Source of the DNA: Lonicera japonica
Lineage: Eukaryota; Streptophyta; Magnoliopsida; Dipsacales; Caprifoliaceae
Assembly (NCBI GenBank): GCA_021464415.1
Contig: CM038467.1
Span: forward strand, 14,463,411 to 14,527,410
DNA: 64,000 nt
Direction: 5' to 3'
A program made the position numbers and the translations under genes. The notes beneath the pieces were generated by a model. That model saw only the letters and a list, made by a program, of their open reading frames with translations, ran no database searches and was not told the DNA's origin. Below, piece after piece: positions 46,366 to 59,954 of the stretch (position 1 is its first letter; the number at the start of each line of letters is the position of its first letter).

Positions 46366-48451
46366 ATTTTAAATAGTACTAATTTCAACTTATTGAATAG
46401 TCAATATATAATTTATATTCTATTGTAATATTGATATTAATTAATTAATGATTATGTTCGAAAAATGAAGTAAACCTATTTATTTGACAAATATTAAAAA
46501 AAATTGAGGTTCCAAGAATTAAGCTGTAATAAAATGAACAGTACTCGTCTCATTTTTAAGCTTAATTAATAAGTTTGCATCTTGAATTTCTCACACACAC
46601 ACACATATATAGTTATGTATATGCAATAACATGATTCCACTACCACCACCAATCCAAGTTGCCTAACATGACTTTTCGTCTTGAACCAACATGTTAAGAT
46701 GAAGAACTATATTTAAGTTTACAGACAGAATCCTTTGATGTATATAGGCACTTATAATTGAGAGATCAAGTAAGATTAAATTTTGAAATTAAATTTATCG
46801 AAAAAAGTGGTCTACACCCATGACTAGATAATTTATGGACATTAGATCGACCTTATATTTGTAATTTGTGGTGGATGGTTTTTCTCAAGATAATATGTAT
46901 CCGAGTCTATTTAATGACAGGGTTCAAGGGTTGATTAATTATTTTAATTAATAGACAAGCTTATAATTAGCCAATCAGGTTACATATACCCGTACTGCTC
47001 CTATGAGTGGGTAAGTTTGAATGTGGTCAGTGGCAATTTGACGAAGAGTTAATCAATTCTTCAATAAGGTGAACAAGGAAATTTCGAATCTCTTCAAGTT
47101 ACTACCCCCATTATTATTTACATAGTTCACTGCTATTTTTTAAGAACAAAAAATATTATAGAAGTTGATATATCTCTCAGTCTAATTGCTTAAGCATCCA
47201 TAAATTTTATATAGAATGAACGTAAAATAATTTAACTCTTGCTCCAATTTAAATAATTTTTTTAACTTTTTAAAATTAATTACTTCATAACTTAAAATAA
47301 ATGAGAAGGATTTTCAAAGAGCACAAGAAAGGTAGAATCTATAGTTGGGGATCACTTGGCTTATATTATGAAGAAGAAACTATGGCCTTTTAAACACAAA
47401 TCAAAGGTGCTAATTTTGGCTTTTGGCTTTTTATTTTTCTCTTAAAATATTGTATTTTGGCGACGTATCCCCCTTTTCCCAATCCCACGTGTGCATCATT
47501 TGTACCATTTGTGAAGGACACGCAATGTAGTAACTAGACGGTCCACGTTAACTAAATTATCGACATATTTTGCATAATTACTCGTTATTTTCTTTAAAGA
47601 TTTTCAAAACTAGAATCAGAATTTAACAATAAAAAAGACAAAAAATTAACTATGATGTAAATCACTTTGAAATAATCTAGCATTTGATAAAAACAACACT
47701 ATTTTGTCAAAAGTATAACAACGACAACAAAAAAGTTAACAAAATATCATTTTAAACCATTAAAATTATCATATGTAGTTATAAAATTTTATAATAATAT
47801 ACCACGAGAGGGATAAACTAAAATTTTTTACATAAAATAAGTAGAAATTTTTTATTTTAATACCTATTTTTTTTATTTTTTAGAAAACTACTGATAAAAA
47901 AAATACTTTTTAAAAATTAAGGTAAACATTTTTCTCACCTTATCTTTCGCTTGGCCCCGCTACTGTTAAACAACGTTGAAAAAAATATAAAAATCAAAAC
48001 CTACTACTTCTGATACCACCAACGCTGACTTTCAAAGTTGGGAACTTTTCGGGGAATATTGTCACCTAGACAGTGATCGATTAGCTTCTTTTCCTGATCA
48101 TCCCCATCACATTTTTTTAATATATATGAGACGATAATGGCTTAAAACTACCCCTTGTTTGAACTTAAAGATCATCTCAACCCTCAACCCCCCCCCCCCC
48201 ACCCCACCTCACCCCACCCCCCCACACACACACACAAAACCCTAAACTTTAAGTTCATTTATATATCCACAATATTTGATTTATTTTTTATACAATACGA
48301 TAATTTTTACGGTATAATTGTTTTTATAGATACAATATAACTCTCTTTATCGTACAAATTATGAACCAACAACTATTATAATATAATGATGAACATACAC
48401 CATCATAACAATATAGGGTGGCCTAATAATAAGTTCAACAATTATATTTAC
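46366..48451. other. Intergenic, nothing recognised
   Basis: AT-rich; a C-rich/(CA)n tract lies at 48,188-48,237. No gene supported. Confidence 0.5.
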
Positions 48452-49185
48452 TGAAAATAAGGTAAAAAGGGGCTTGCGTGATAATATTTTTTGCAAAAAT
48501 ACCAACGAATAATATTTTTTATAAATAAGGACTTAAATATCATTATCATTCTAAGATAAGAGTTATCAATTGTATTTTAAAATAATGGTTTTGACAGAGT
48601 GCAAAATTTACTTTGCACAAATTGTGTTGAGTGCAAACTTAACTTTGCACAAAATTCCGTTTTGTATAAACTTAACTTTGCACAAAATTGTGTTTTGTGC
48701 AAACTTAACTTTGCAATCAAAAATATTTAGCGCAAATTTGTTTTGCATGATGTGTTTATATTTTTTAACAAGTATATTCTTATATTTCATTTATAAAATT
48801 TGAAAACAACGTCAAGTAAATGCAAATATATAGTAATATTTTAGAAAATAAATAATGCAAACTTTACTTTGCATAACTCCGAAAAAATTATTATGGGCAT
48901 TTTATTAATAAATAGGTTTTGAATATGTAATTTGTTAAAATTATTCTAAAACATTGTCAATTAAACATTTATTTATAATAATATGCTAAAAAACATGTAG
49001 TGTAAACTTGATTTTGCATGATTTCAGAAAAAAAATACAATTTAAAAATTTACTGTAAAGTTAACTTTGCAATCCTTTTAGAATTTTGTCAAATATAGGT
49101 TCTTAATTTAAAAAAATATTATTCCCTGATTATTTTGTAAAAAATATAATTCATACAAATCTTATTTTTCAATATCCTGGGCGAT
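48452..49185. repeat. Dispersed repeat with TTTGCAC motifs, copy 2 (inverted to 20,503)
   Basis: Inverted copy of 20,503-21,135. Here the centre (48,597-48,740) has four to five units of about 33 bp with GTGCAAACTTAACTTTGCAC, each unit being a small inverted repeat (GTGCAAA...TTTGCAC). The other copy has fewer such units, so the array expanded or shrank. Confidence 0.6.
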
Positions 49186-50424
49186 TGACGACTATCATAT
49201 GAATTAAAATGCCAAAATGTAAAAAAAATAAAATTGTAGCAACTCAGCTGTAAACCTTGCCATCCAACGCCTTGACTGATGATTCATAACTTTGAGCCTT
49301 GTTATTCATGTAAATGATTGCACCTATTTTTATTTTTTTTCCTCACATATTGGTAGCATCAAAAGGATAAAATTATTGTAAAAATAATTATTTTTATAAT
49401 TAAAGAAATGTATAACTCGAGAAGCATATATTACAACTTCTCAAAATAGCACTGTGATCTAGCAAAGAGAATATTATTTTGATAATATAACAAACTGGCG
49501 TCAAAATTGAAAATATTAAATTTTGTATCATAAGGTTACGTCAACCATCGTTTAATTTATATAATACTAGTTTACCTAACAAACGTATAACGTTTGCAAC
49601 TTGTATATTAATGTTTTAAAATAAATATAGTAAGTGTTGCAGTGGCCATGCACTTTTTAAATGGTAAATATTTGAATTGTTACATATGAAAAAAATAGAA
49701 ATAAAAAAAATGTGACAAAACTTTTGTATTTTTGACTATATATATAGAGAATAGATAGGCAGAAAGATATAGAGGGTGGTTGGGCGTTCCACAGAGACTG
49801 GATGCATGGTAGTAGGTAATAATACATAATTATATATATAGAGAGTGTGTGTGATTTTTTCTAGCTATATATATAGAGAGATAGATCGATCGACTTGTTT
49901 CTACTTGATCAACGACCACATAATAAATGATTGCATTACACTAGAACATTCAACAACGGTACGTGTTTAAACTTAACCAAATGCTAGAGATTATATATAT
50001 ATATATATATATAATCTAATCGATGAGACGAGTTTCAGAAATAATAATATTTAAAAGAAGAATATTTTTTTTAATTCAATTCGTTGGGGTTTAGTGACTC
50101 CCCTCCTATCAATATTCATTTCCAAAGATTTTACCGAGCGGGGGATTCAAAGTAAAATTTAGACGATGTAGGTGGGGATGATTTTAGATTTATTTTTTTC
50201 TTTAATAACAAAAAAAAAAAGCACACTCGAAATTTTATCGTCACAATATGTATCAAAATAGTTATTTTTTGACGTGACATGAAGGTTAAAAATAATATAT
50301 CTAATACTAATATTATAACATCATAATATATGTGCCAATTCTAATAGTAATAATAGCATACAAATGTTGATATAATATTTTCCTTTCTGTTAAAAAAAAA
50401 GAATTTATATATATATATATATGG
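49186..50424. other. Intergenic, nothing recognised
   Basis: AT-rich with (TA)n and GATC/TCGA-rich short stretches near 49,880. No gene supported. Confidence 0.5.
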
Positions 50425-50830
50425 GGTACATTTCAAGTAAGGACCTTAACTTAAGGACTATACTTACGAACCTGGCCATTTGACGCGCTTTTGATAGAAT
50501 TTTTTGATGAAATTTGGTGGGATGTTCTTTATCATGTACAGAACATCTCTACTAAATTTCATCAAAAAATTCAACCTGAAAGTAGGTTAACTACATGATT
50601 GAAAAAAAATGGCTCAAAAATAAATATACATATATTCAATATTTTTCAATCATGTAATTAACCCACTTTTCAATTGAATTTTTTTATAAAATTTGATAGA
50701 GATATTCTACACATGATAAAGAATATCCCCACCAAATTTTATCAAAAAGTTGTATCGAGAAACATGTCAAATGATTCGGTTCATAAATAAAGTTCTTAAG
50801 CTAAGATGCTTATTTTGAAAATTTTCTTAT
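50425..50830. mobile_element. Fold-back element of about 400 bp
   Basis: The left arm (about 50,427-50,610) and the complement of the right arm (about 50,641-50,825) match almost throughout, for example CATTTGACGCG/CATTTGACATG, TTTGGTGGGATGTTCTTTATC against TTTGGTGGGGATATTCTTTATC, and CTACATGATTGAAAAA against TTACATGATTGAAAAA. Each arm also folds on itself (GAAATTTGGTGG against the complement of CTAAATTTCATC). A relative is at 18,605. Non-coding. Confidence 0.75.
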
Positions 50831-53800
50831 ATATATATATATATAAACATACATATAATCATTATAAAGTAAACTGGAAAAGTCGTCAAAAGTGCTCACC
50901 ATTCACGACTGCAGACATAAATGAGAAAAATGTGGTCCGACCAATTGGCTTGAAAAAATAGCCACTACTGACTTAAAAATTTAAATATTGGAGGTACTAA
51001 TATTAGAAATATCAACCACAAATCATATACTCGGTGGAATGCACATAGATTAAAAGGTTAAAAGTGATAATATACGCACATTCATGCTATTCCCATTTCA
51101 TGTACTCTATTCATTTTTTCTATATTTATTATTTTCTTTTTAACACAAGAAAGTCTACATTGTTATAAGTAGGTGGGGGAAGAGAATTGATGTAAACGCA
51201 TTTTGTGAAACTTGAACTCATATTGCCTATGAGTTTGGAAGGGCCGCTTAGCACTAGGCCAATTTTTTCGTTCTATATCCTCTACTCATTAATGACTTAT
51301 ACTTTATTTTTGTAATTTATAGACTTTGCTTTAAAAAGTATTTCAAATTATTATATAGAAATAAAGGGGTAACTTAGAAAACTATTTATTAATATATATA
51401 TATTAAATGTGTGAAGGACTTTTGTTGTATCCGCGAAATTACGAAATTAATTACTTTCATGAGAGATAAGAATAGTACGTACTTAAACTAAGATTTATAT
51501 TTATAAATTCAAATATGAAAAATACAAGTTATCAGTATTTGACCGCATGTCATCACACGTTTATATTTATGATATGTTTTAAAATTTTATAAAATGTAAT
51601 CAAGGAATTACTAAATGTAATATCATACACATCGAATGTGCCACAAATTTTTGTTTATATAAATTACTGAGACAAGTCTAGCGACTATAACTAACTCTTT
51701 AATGAAGGAAATCATGAGTTGGAATCCCCTCCTTCATATACTTATATAGGCATATATAAGTATTGCAACACTTCCTCTTTGTTAATATTATTGAAAATTT
51801 ATTATTCAATGTATGTAACCAAACAATCATTCATAAATTCATCTCTCATTCAATGGCGTAGCGCACTCTTAATGATATTCATTACTAAGAAAACTTGTTT
51901 AACACTTGCCGTTGCAACAAGTAAAATTAAATTTAAAATTTACCTTGGTTTAATTGAAGTTTGAACCCTTTGGGTACTGTAGAAGAGAGATGGCTGGAGT
52001 CTGAAGAAAAAGATGGCCATAAGCTCGTGAGTGAAACTGTGGTTTGTGAGAGAATGAGAAGAGAGAACTTGATTTTATTTTTTTAATACAAGGCCATGGA
52101 GGTGAGAAAAAGATAGTCTTGTTTTGTTTTAATTTAAATTTTAAGAGCCCCTAAAGTTTTACCTTGTACTTGGGTATCTCATGTATATGTTTTGCACATA
52201 AACCCCTGTACATTTTTTTTCCCCAAAACTAACCAACCCCCGGGCCCCAATGGAGCTACGCCCCTGCAGGTGTAATAATTTACAAAAGTTAAATTCCAAA
52301 TTGACTTTGGGACAAAAGGCTGGATGCCAAATCCTACTAACTTATTGGAGAAAGTATATGTTGTAAAATCATTGAGCTAAGTAAAGGAATATAAATATCT
52401 TAGTTAAGGATCAAATATAAGACAATACATATATAGGCATATATAAAAAAAGTTTTTAATATAAGTCTAAACACATTACATCAGTCACCGTTCGGTCTAA
52501 GTATTTGATGGTTACCTGTTGGAATTTTCTTCTCTCCTCTCAGATTCTTTTTCCCCTTATCTTAATTTATTTTTGTTAAAAGGTACCAATTTCAAAAAAT
52601 CTTGGCCATTTCCCTTTCTTGACAAAACCCCCCAAAAAAGTTAAAATAATTCAAAGGTGGTGGATGCTTTTGAAGTTTGAATCATTTCTCCAGCAAGTAT
52701 GAGATATGCAAATGAAGAAAATAAGTAACGTAAAGGAAAGCAAAATCTTTGATCCTTTAGATGAATGACGCATGGAATTAAGAAATTTTGTGTTGAAATA
52801 CAATTTAGTGTTCCACGTTTGATCATTTATTAGCGCAAACATTGAAAAAATTTGAAATTATATATACATTCTTAATTAATTTGACTCTTAAGGATTAAAG
52901 GCTGAGGGCGACACGGCATCGTCTTTTTATCTCTTACTGGTGAATAAGATTATTTGATATAAGGTGAACTAAATTTATTTATTTTATCTCTTAAAGTTGA
53001 ATATGATTAAAAAATATATAGCATTAAGAGGCAGGCTATATATATATATATATTTATGCTATTATATTAAAGGATTTCAATCTCTATGAAATCGTGTCAG
53101 ATTTTGAATTGCCTATTTTATACTCGCATATTTTTTTCTTTTTGATAACAAATATACTTGCAAAAGGTTTGAACTTTTGACGCAAGGTAATTTATAGTTA
53201 CCCAATAGAGGTACTACTTATTCTTTTTAATTTATTTTTTGGTTGAAATTAAATGCATACACATTATATGTGTAAGTTGGCATAGCTATATACAATAATA
53301 AGGGCACACTTGTCAAATGACATGCAATTCAAACATTCAACATTTAATGTTGAATTTCCAAATTAAAGGCTAGAAAAATAAATTAACGCTTACTGAAGAA
53401 TGCAAAAATAATATGATTTCTACACCAATTTTAGTTTTGCTACTAGGATTGGACGTGCTGTAAATGACCTCATATATATAATGTACATGAATCTCTCTCC
53501 TACTGCTTTGTTAATGCTATTTATTTGTACATCTACTCTCTTATTTGGCTTGTTTAGAAGGCTAAGGTGATATGCCTACCTCCTCATCGTATCCTTTGGA
53601 TTTTGTATTTGACATTAGTATAATCAGTCGGAGTATATATATATATATAATATTGCACCAACAAAAAAAAAAAAAAAAATACTCGGAGTATTAGCCAAAT
53701 CCATATATCACCTACTCACCCGGTTTTTATATGTTCACTATATAGTACGTACGTGTATGTAAAAAAATTTAGCATCCATTTTGAATCCTCGAAATTTTAG

Positions 53801-55594
53801 ATAATTTTCAACTCTCGAAATTGTCAATACCAATAAATTGTATTAAGTCGTTACTCTACCTTGTTGATGCTCGGGAGATATGTTATAAATTTATCTTCAC
53901 ATTTTTTTTTTCTTTTGAAAGTGAAAGAGAAAAAAAAATGCATTAAATATACCTTTATCTTAAGGTATTCGGGACTTGAATTAAAAAAATTTGAACCACA
54001 CATTTGCAAATCTGAAAGGTTCTGCTTTTGAAATTTTTTTGGCACTATACAACATTGATTGTTTAATTAACTCATGATATTAATGGAGTTAATTATACGT
54101 ACGTTAAATATGTCTTAACTTGTATAATTACCTTACATAGTTATATAATTATTGGATCGTGATCTAGAGTATTGATACATTTATCAACTTAAATAACAAA
54201 TTTAATTTGACAGATGACGTGTCAAAAATGTACATTAGTCAATTTGTAAAACTTGCTTAAAATAATAACAAATGCACTTTTTAACATGTACTGACAATTT
54301 ATTTATCTTGTTAGTTTATTTATCTTGTTTTCATGTGCTCTTGTCTCTTTTGAATCTAGAAACGAAGTTTATTAAGTAAAATATCAACAATCTAGTGAAT
54401 TTTGACAACAATAAATAAACAAAGAAATGTTTTGAGTATTTGGTTAAACTAGACAAGGGCGGATCAAAAAAATTTAGTAGGATATAAAATTGTTAAAAAT
54501 TGATTATTTTTCTTTTTCTTTTTCTTTTTTGTAAGCCGCGCTCACACCACGCACCCCACCACACAAAAAAAAGAAAAAAAAATTGGATCATTTACTTGGG
54601 TGAATTTCGTTAAATGCACTTATAATTTATTCTGTCAATCCTAATAAAGGGGTTGCTTATTTTGACTTCCAATGTAGTTGTGTATACTATAAGCAAGAAT
54701 TGTGTGAATACAGTAATATAATGTTTGAGGACAAAAGAAAAAAATATAATATAATGTTTGACAAATCATCCTTATTTTATGAACAAACCTTTTGTACACA
54801 TTTTTATTTCTTTTCATATTTGCTTTACCTTAAGCAATGCTACTAGAATCGAACGATTTGATATACATGTTTATTATATAAAAAGTGCCAAATTACCATT
54901 TGTTGTTTTAGAAAAAAAAGAAAATAGTTAGATAGAGATTCAAATTCTAAATTTTCATTATAAATTCACATGCCTTAACTACTCAAGCAAATTTATTCAC
55001 ATGCCTTAACGGCTTATAACTACTTAAGTAAATTCTTTCACATAAACTTAAAATATATTTAAAATGCAGTTATTATAAAAAGCTATTGTAAATAATATTA
55101 CGCACGCATAGAGTCTGTTATAAATTATAACTTGCACTATCAACTAAACGAATATATTGAGAGTTTTATAACCATTGTGGTGTATCATTAATGCATATAA
55201 TATTATAACTTTCTAAGTGTGATACGACGGATTACTATCTTATTTTTACTATTTATATATATAAATATTACGACAAAGTGAATAATATATGTTTTACAAA
55301 ATTGAGAGAACGATTCAATTTAAAATTTTAATTTAAATTTTAAACTTACTTAAATTAAACTCTCAATTTAAACTTTAGACGATTTCAAAAAATTATATAA
55401 TGGTAATAATGCCTACTAATTTTGAGAAAAAATCAATAATTTTTTATTTACACGAATTTTTTTTTATTTCAAATGGCCAAATTAAAAAAATGATAACGTC
55501 CGATGCCTCAAATATGTTTTTACTTTTAGGGCGGAGATGATCTGACACAAAGCTATGTATAAACTATAAATTGCGCGCCAAAAGTCTTGAAGCT
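50831..55594. other. Intergenic, nothing certain
   Basis: Long AT-rich stretch with many (TA)n runs. A weak inverted pair (CAATGGCGTAGC at 51,851, complement CAGGGGCGTAGC at 52,266) suggests another hAT-like relic without target duplication. No gene supported. The last few hundred bases include the promoter of the PPR gene. Confidence 0.4.
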
Positions 55595-57994
55595 ATGCGC
55601 TTCAGACAGTTGTATCGAATCAGCTGCTTACGTTCACTGCATGGCAAACCCATTACTAACAATCTCCAACCGCTAGCAAACCCTAGAAATCGACACTCGT
55701 CTCAACTCAAAAGGCTAACAAAGCCCAACAACAAGACATCCTCTGCAGACTCCGACATAGTCAAATGGAACGTTTCCATCTCCAATCACATGCGCAACGG
55801 CCAATGCGAATCGGCCCAACGCCTCTTCAATTCCATGCCTCGTCGAAGTTCAGTTTCTTGGAACGCTATGATCTCTGGCTACTTGGCCAATAGTAGATTT
55901 GATGTTGCCCAGCAGTTGTTCGAGAAAATGCCCGACCGAGACTTGTTTTCGTGGAATGTGATGATTAGTGGATATGTGCGGAATAGGAATTTGGGTGCTG
56001 CCAGGATGTTGTTTGATCAAATGCCCGAGAAGGATATTGTTTCTTGGAATGCTATGTTGTCTGGGTATGCCCAAAATGGGTATGTTGACGAAGCAAGAAG
56101 GATTTTCGAAATGATGCCCATCAAGAATTCAATCTCTTGGAATGGAATACTTGCAACGTATGTGCAGAATGGGCGGATTGAAGATGCTCGTAGGTTGTTT
56201 GAGTCGAAGTCGGATTGGGAGGTGGTTTCTTGGAATTGCTTGATGGGTGGGTATGTGAGGAAGAGGAGGTTAGTTGATGCAAGACCGTTTTTTGATAGGA
56301 TGCCAATGAGAGATGAAGTTTCTTGGAATACTATGATTTCCGGGTATGCCCAGAATGGGGAATTATCAGAAGCCCAAAGATTGTTTGACATGTCTCCAGT
56401 CCGAGACGTATTTACTTGGACAGCGTTGGTATCTGGGTATGTGCAGAATGGGATGTTGGATGAAGCAAGAAATCTTTTTGATCAAATGCCAGAAAAGAAT
56501 TCTGTTTCTTGGAACGCAATGATTGCAGGGTACACACAGTGTAATAAAATGGACATGGCTGGAGAATTGTTTGAAGCAATGCCCAGTCCAAATGTTAGTT
56601 CGTGGAATACGATGATTACCGGGTACTCTCAGAATGGTGATGTTGCTCATGCTAGGAAATTGTTTGACACAATGCCTCGGCGTGATTGCATCTCTTGGGC
56701 AGCAATTATTGCCGGATATGCTCATAGTGGTGATAGCGAAGAGGCTTTGCGTTTATTTGTAGAGATGAAGAGAGATGGAGAAAGGCTGAATAGATCAACT
56801 TTTACTTGTGTTTTGAGCACGTGTGCTGATATTGCTGCTTTGGAGTTGGGAAAGCAAATGCACGCAAGGCTTGTTAAGGCAGGGTATGAATGTGGTTGCT
56901 ATGTGGGGAATGCACTTCTTGCAATGTATTGTAGGTGTGGATGCATAGACGAAGCGTATGATGTATTTGAGGGAATTGTAGAGAAGGACGTTGTCTCGTG
57001 GAACACTATCATTGCTGGTTATGCAAGGCATGGCTTTGGCAAAGTAGCCCTGAATGTTTTTGAGTCGATGAAGACCTTTGGTGTGAAACCTGATGATGTG
57101 ACCATGGTAATTATCTATCCATTCATTCATTTCATCATTTATAAAAATTATAGTTTTCACTTGTTTATCACATTTTTGTCTATTCAGGTTGGTGTGTTGT
57201 CAGCATGTAGTCACACTGGATTGGTAGACAGAGGCACGGAATACTTCTATTCAATGAATCAGGAATATGGCATAATTGCAAATTCAAAGCACTATACTTG
57301 CATGATTGATCTACTGGGACGAGCTGGGCGGTTAGACGAGGCCCAAAATCTAATGAAAAGCATGCCCTTTGAACCAGATGCTGCCACGTGGGGTGCTTTA
57401 CTGGGTGCAAGCAGGATTCATGGTAATACCGAATTGGGAGAAAAAGCCGCTCAGATGATTTTCCAAATGGAGCCCAATAATGCAGGGATGTATGTTCTTC
57501 TTTCGAATTTATACGCAGCTTCAGGTAGATGGGGCGACGTAGGTAAAATGAGATTGAAGATGCGGGATACAGGTGTAAAAAAGGTACCTGGGTATAGTTG
57601 GATTGAAGTGCAAAACAAAATTCATACATTTTCGGTTGGGGACTCGACACATATAGAGAGGGGTAGAATATATGCATTTTTAGAAGAGCTGGATTCGAGG
57701 ATGAAGAAGGAAGGCTATGTTTCTTCTACAAAACTGGTTTTACACGATGTGGAAGAAGAGGAAAAAGAGCATATGCTCAAGTATCATAGTGAAAAACTAG
57801 CTGTTGCGTTTGGCATTCTGAAAATACCAGAGGGGAGACCGATCCGTGTGATAAAAAACTTGCGAGTCTGTACAGATTGTCACACTGTGATCAAGCACAT
57901 ATCAAAGATTGTGGGAAGGTTGATAATTCTAAGGGACTCTCACCGCTTTCACCACTTCAAGGATGGTGTGTGTTCTTGTGGAGATTATTGGTAG
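55595..57994 (+). CDS. Pentatricopeptide repeat protein, PLS class with E and DYW domains
   Basis: ATG at 55595 ([14 protein letters not shown]); the frame stays open upstream to 55571 but without an ATG. About 15 repeats follow with the pattern [10 protein letters not shown] and LFDQMPEKD, then E/E+ motifs and a C-terminal DYW domain with HSEKLA, CTDCH and the ending CSCGDYW. The HxE and CxxC motifs form the zinc site of a cytidine deaminase-like fold. Such proteins bind organelle RNA and are often C-to-U editing factors in mitochondria or plastids. It is closest, from memory, to At4g02750. Between TM and [11 protein letters not shown] lies a 27-residue hydrophobic insert (57107-57187) with GT..AG ends, most likely an 81-nt intron; removing it leaves 772 residues. 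Confidence 0.95.
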   Translation: MRFRQLYRISCLRSLHGKPITNNLQPLANPRNRHSSQLKRLTKPNNKTSSADSDIVKWNVSISNHMRNGQCESAQRLFNSMPRRSSVSWNAMISGYLANSRFDVAQQLFEKMPDRDLFSWNVMISGYVRNRNLGAARMLFDQMPEKDIVSWNAMLSGYAQNGYVDEARRIFEMMPIKNSISWNGILATYVQNGRIEDARRLFESKSDWEVVSWNCLMGGYVRKRRLVDARPFFDRMPMRDEVSWNTMISGYAQNGELSEAQRLFDMSPVRDVFTWTALVSGYVQNGMLDEARNLFDQMPEKNSVSWNAMIAGYTQCNKMDMAGELFEAMPSPNVSSWNTMITGYSQNGDVAHARKLFDTMPRRDCISWAAIIAGYAHSGDSEEALRLFVEMKRDGERLNRSTFTCVLSTCADIAALELGKQMHARLVKAGYECGCYVGNALLAMYCRCGCIDEAYDVFEGIVEKDVVSWNTIIAGYARHGFGKVALNVFESMKTFGVKPDDVTMVIIYPFIHFIIYKNYSFHLFITFLSIQVGVLSACSHTGLVDRGTEYFYSMNQEYGIIANSKHYTCMIDLLGRAGRLDEAQNLMKSMPFEPDAATWGALLGASRIHGNTELGEKAAQMIFQMEPNNAGMYVLLSNLYAASGRWGDVGKMRLKMRDTGVKKVPGYSWIEVQNKIHTFSVGDSTHIERGRIYAFLEELDSRMKKEGYVSSTKLVLHDVEEEEKEHMLKYHSEKLAVAFGILKIPEGRPIRVIKNLRVCTDCHTVIKHISKIVGRLIILRDSHRFHHFKDGVCSCGDYW
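57107..57187 (+). other. 81-nt in-frame intron in the PPR gene (retention possible)
   Basis: Starts GTAATTATC and ends TTTTTGTCTATTCAG, is T-rich, is 81 nt (27 codons) and has no stop. It interrupts a standard PPR motif ([17 protein letters not shown]). If retained, it adds a hydrophobic, non-PPR segment without a frameshift. Confidence 0.8.
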
Positions 57995-59040
57995 TGACAA
58001 AGTGATTCTTAAAACATTTGAATGATCCCAAGGTTACTCTCAATAGTTGCAAGGAAAGAATGAAAGGTTACTCTAACTTCTTTTTAAGTTTAATGGGACA
58101 AAATGGAATTGCATTTGAGTTGTTCAAAATACAGATATGGTCGAAGATATAATGTGCAGTTATTTACTGAAAGCGGTAAGAAAGTATTTATGTGCCACTA
58201 TCTGAATGGATTGTGGATGGAAATGTACATGATTGTCCTGTATCGCATTTTCGTCACTATATCGTAAGAGTTTTGGACTGGGAAGGGTTGCATATAATCT
58301 GACCGGATTGACTCACAATTGGGTTTCTAACTGTTCTGATGCTCTATGGTCTCTTGTTGCTGCAGGCCTGAGCTTCTTCTGAATTCGCTGATTAATCATA
58401 TAATCAACTCTGCATAAGCTATTTTTTTCTGTTTTCATGAATAAATTTAAATTTTAATGTGCTATATACTCTTCAAATTGGCTTTTTCAATCTCTAATTT
58501 TTCACTAACATCTCTGCAGCTGGTGCTATGAAGAAGTGAAATTTTGAACGGTTTACCACTAGGATTGTGTAAATGGAATTTTATGAGAATCCATCAGTAG
58601 TGTTTCTTACTTCATTATTTGTCATTTTTCTTAGAATTACAACTTCTGATTACATCAGTGTAATTCTGGCTTCATTCCACGTAACAGATAACTAGGGTGT
58701 TCCAAAAAGAAAAATGAACTCTCTAGCTATTGATTTATTTATTTTGAAACGAATAGTTGTAACAGTTAATATTGGTTATTGTTTAGGAACAAAGCCACTG
58801 TCATCAAGGTATCATTACCATAATCACACCTGTTTCCAAGATCTCTACACTGTTCATTCATATGTTTGTTTTAATCCAACAATAATCCCAGTTTGTTACG
58901 ATCCATTTTGTTTGGAATAAATTCCAGGCCTCTGTCATTCCACACCAACATTTTTACTCTCATTCGCGTACTCAAAAAAATAGCTTTGAAGGTAAATTTG
59001 TTCAAAAAATCAACTCTTATCATCAAAAGCAATATATTAC
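57995..59040. other. 3' flank of the PPR gene
   Basis: Probably contains the 3' untranslated region. The strings CTGCAG before 58,370 and 58,520 could be acceptors of untranslated introns, but this cannot be decided from sequence. No other gene. Confidence 0.4.
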
Positions 59041-59416
59041 TGTTGAAACTAAAGTAAGAAAAGATAATGGAATTCCTGTAATAAGTTGATTTTTATTCTC
59101 ACACAATTACATATATTTATAATATGAGAGTGATACACATTTATAGCAAAAGTAATTACAGAAGTGCGTAAATAATGGGATATAATGAGCATAAATCCTA
59201 GGCACGTACTTCGATGAGAGGAGAGGGGTTGTCCCAATGGTAAGCAACTTCCACCCTTGCCTTGAGGTCAAGGGTTTGACTCATGGGGTGGGAGGGGAGG
59301 GTTTTTCTTTACTTGTAGGATTAAGGGAGAGACTTAGACCTCCCTTAATTTTAAAATATATATATATATATAATCCCAAGACTTAAGTGATTTTTGTCAA
59401 TCCCAAGACTCCAACA
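59041..59416 (-). repeat. 3' LTR of the small element, interrupted by a SINE
   Basis: Ends CTCCAACA next to the purine tract. Shared with the right LTR: AATAAGTTGATTTTTATTCT-like start, CACACAATTACATATATTTA, GAGAGTGATACACATTTA, GGGATATAATGAGCATAAAT and CCCAAGACTTAAG. Confidence 0.75.
59221..59371 (+). mobile_element. tRNA-derived SINE, copy 3, inside an LTR
   Basis: GAGAGGGGTTGTCCCAATGG, box B GGTTTGACTC, tail CCTCCCTTAATTTT followed by (TA)n. It interrupts homology between the two LTRs: the other LTR lacks it. It is more diverged in the promoter boxes than the copies at 32,876 and 41,846. Confidence 0.88.
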
Positions 59417-59616
59417 CTCCCCCTCAAGTTAGGGTATGGTCCACATGGATGTAGAACATGTCTAGCTTGGACACTTTATTACTCAAAGTTTATGTTAGAG
59501 TTCGGAGCATCGAACTCAAAACCAATTGACTATGGGTGGAATAGCCCCTCCAAATTTTATGCTGTTTGGTGAGGATCCTTTTTCTCGATGTGGGATTTGT
59601 AGTCTTAACACCAACA

Positions 59617-59633
59617 CCCCCCCCCCCCCCCCC
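59617..59633 (+). repeat. Run of 17 C
   Basis: Homopolymer inside the non-autonomous LTR element; length may be affected by sequencing error. Confidence 0.9.
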
Positions 59634-59954
59634 ATCACGTATGGCATAATTTTTTAGCCCAACACGTGGACCATTTTATGTTGGGTGACGCTGAGTATGT
59701 ATGGCCGTTGGGCCTATGATTTGTGTGCTCCCCTTCAAATTGAAAGAAGTGTGACATCGAAATCAATTTGCACTAAAATATGTGGCTCCATTGTATAGAA
59801 ATTGCTCCCCCTTAACTCAAATTTAAAAGGTTTCCTTTATAGTTGAAGTTTGCATGCCCAAGAAAAATTTCACTTCTGTAAAATAAACAGATACAACTTG
59901 CACCATAGGTGGAAACAACACCTACCCAAATAAAGGTTTATCATGAGGTCAAGG

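Noticed and set aside
51851..52266. Inverted ends CAATGGCGTAGC and CAGGGGCGTAGC suggesting a hAT element
   Set aside because: The flanks (CTCTCATT and CAGGTGTA) do not match, so insertion is not supported beyond the short end similarity.
55571..55594. PPR frame open upstream of the first ATG, beginning with TTG
   Set aside because: Plant genes start at ATG; the first ATG in frame is at 55595, so I placed the start there.
55850..57677. Several long open frames on the minus strand opposite the PPR gene
   Set aside because: They are by-products of the repetitive codon pattern of the PPR motifs and show no family features of their own.
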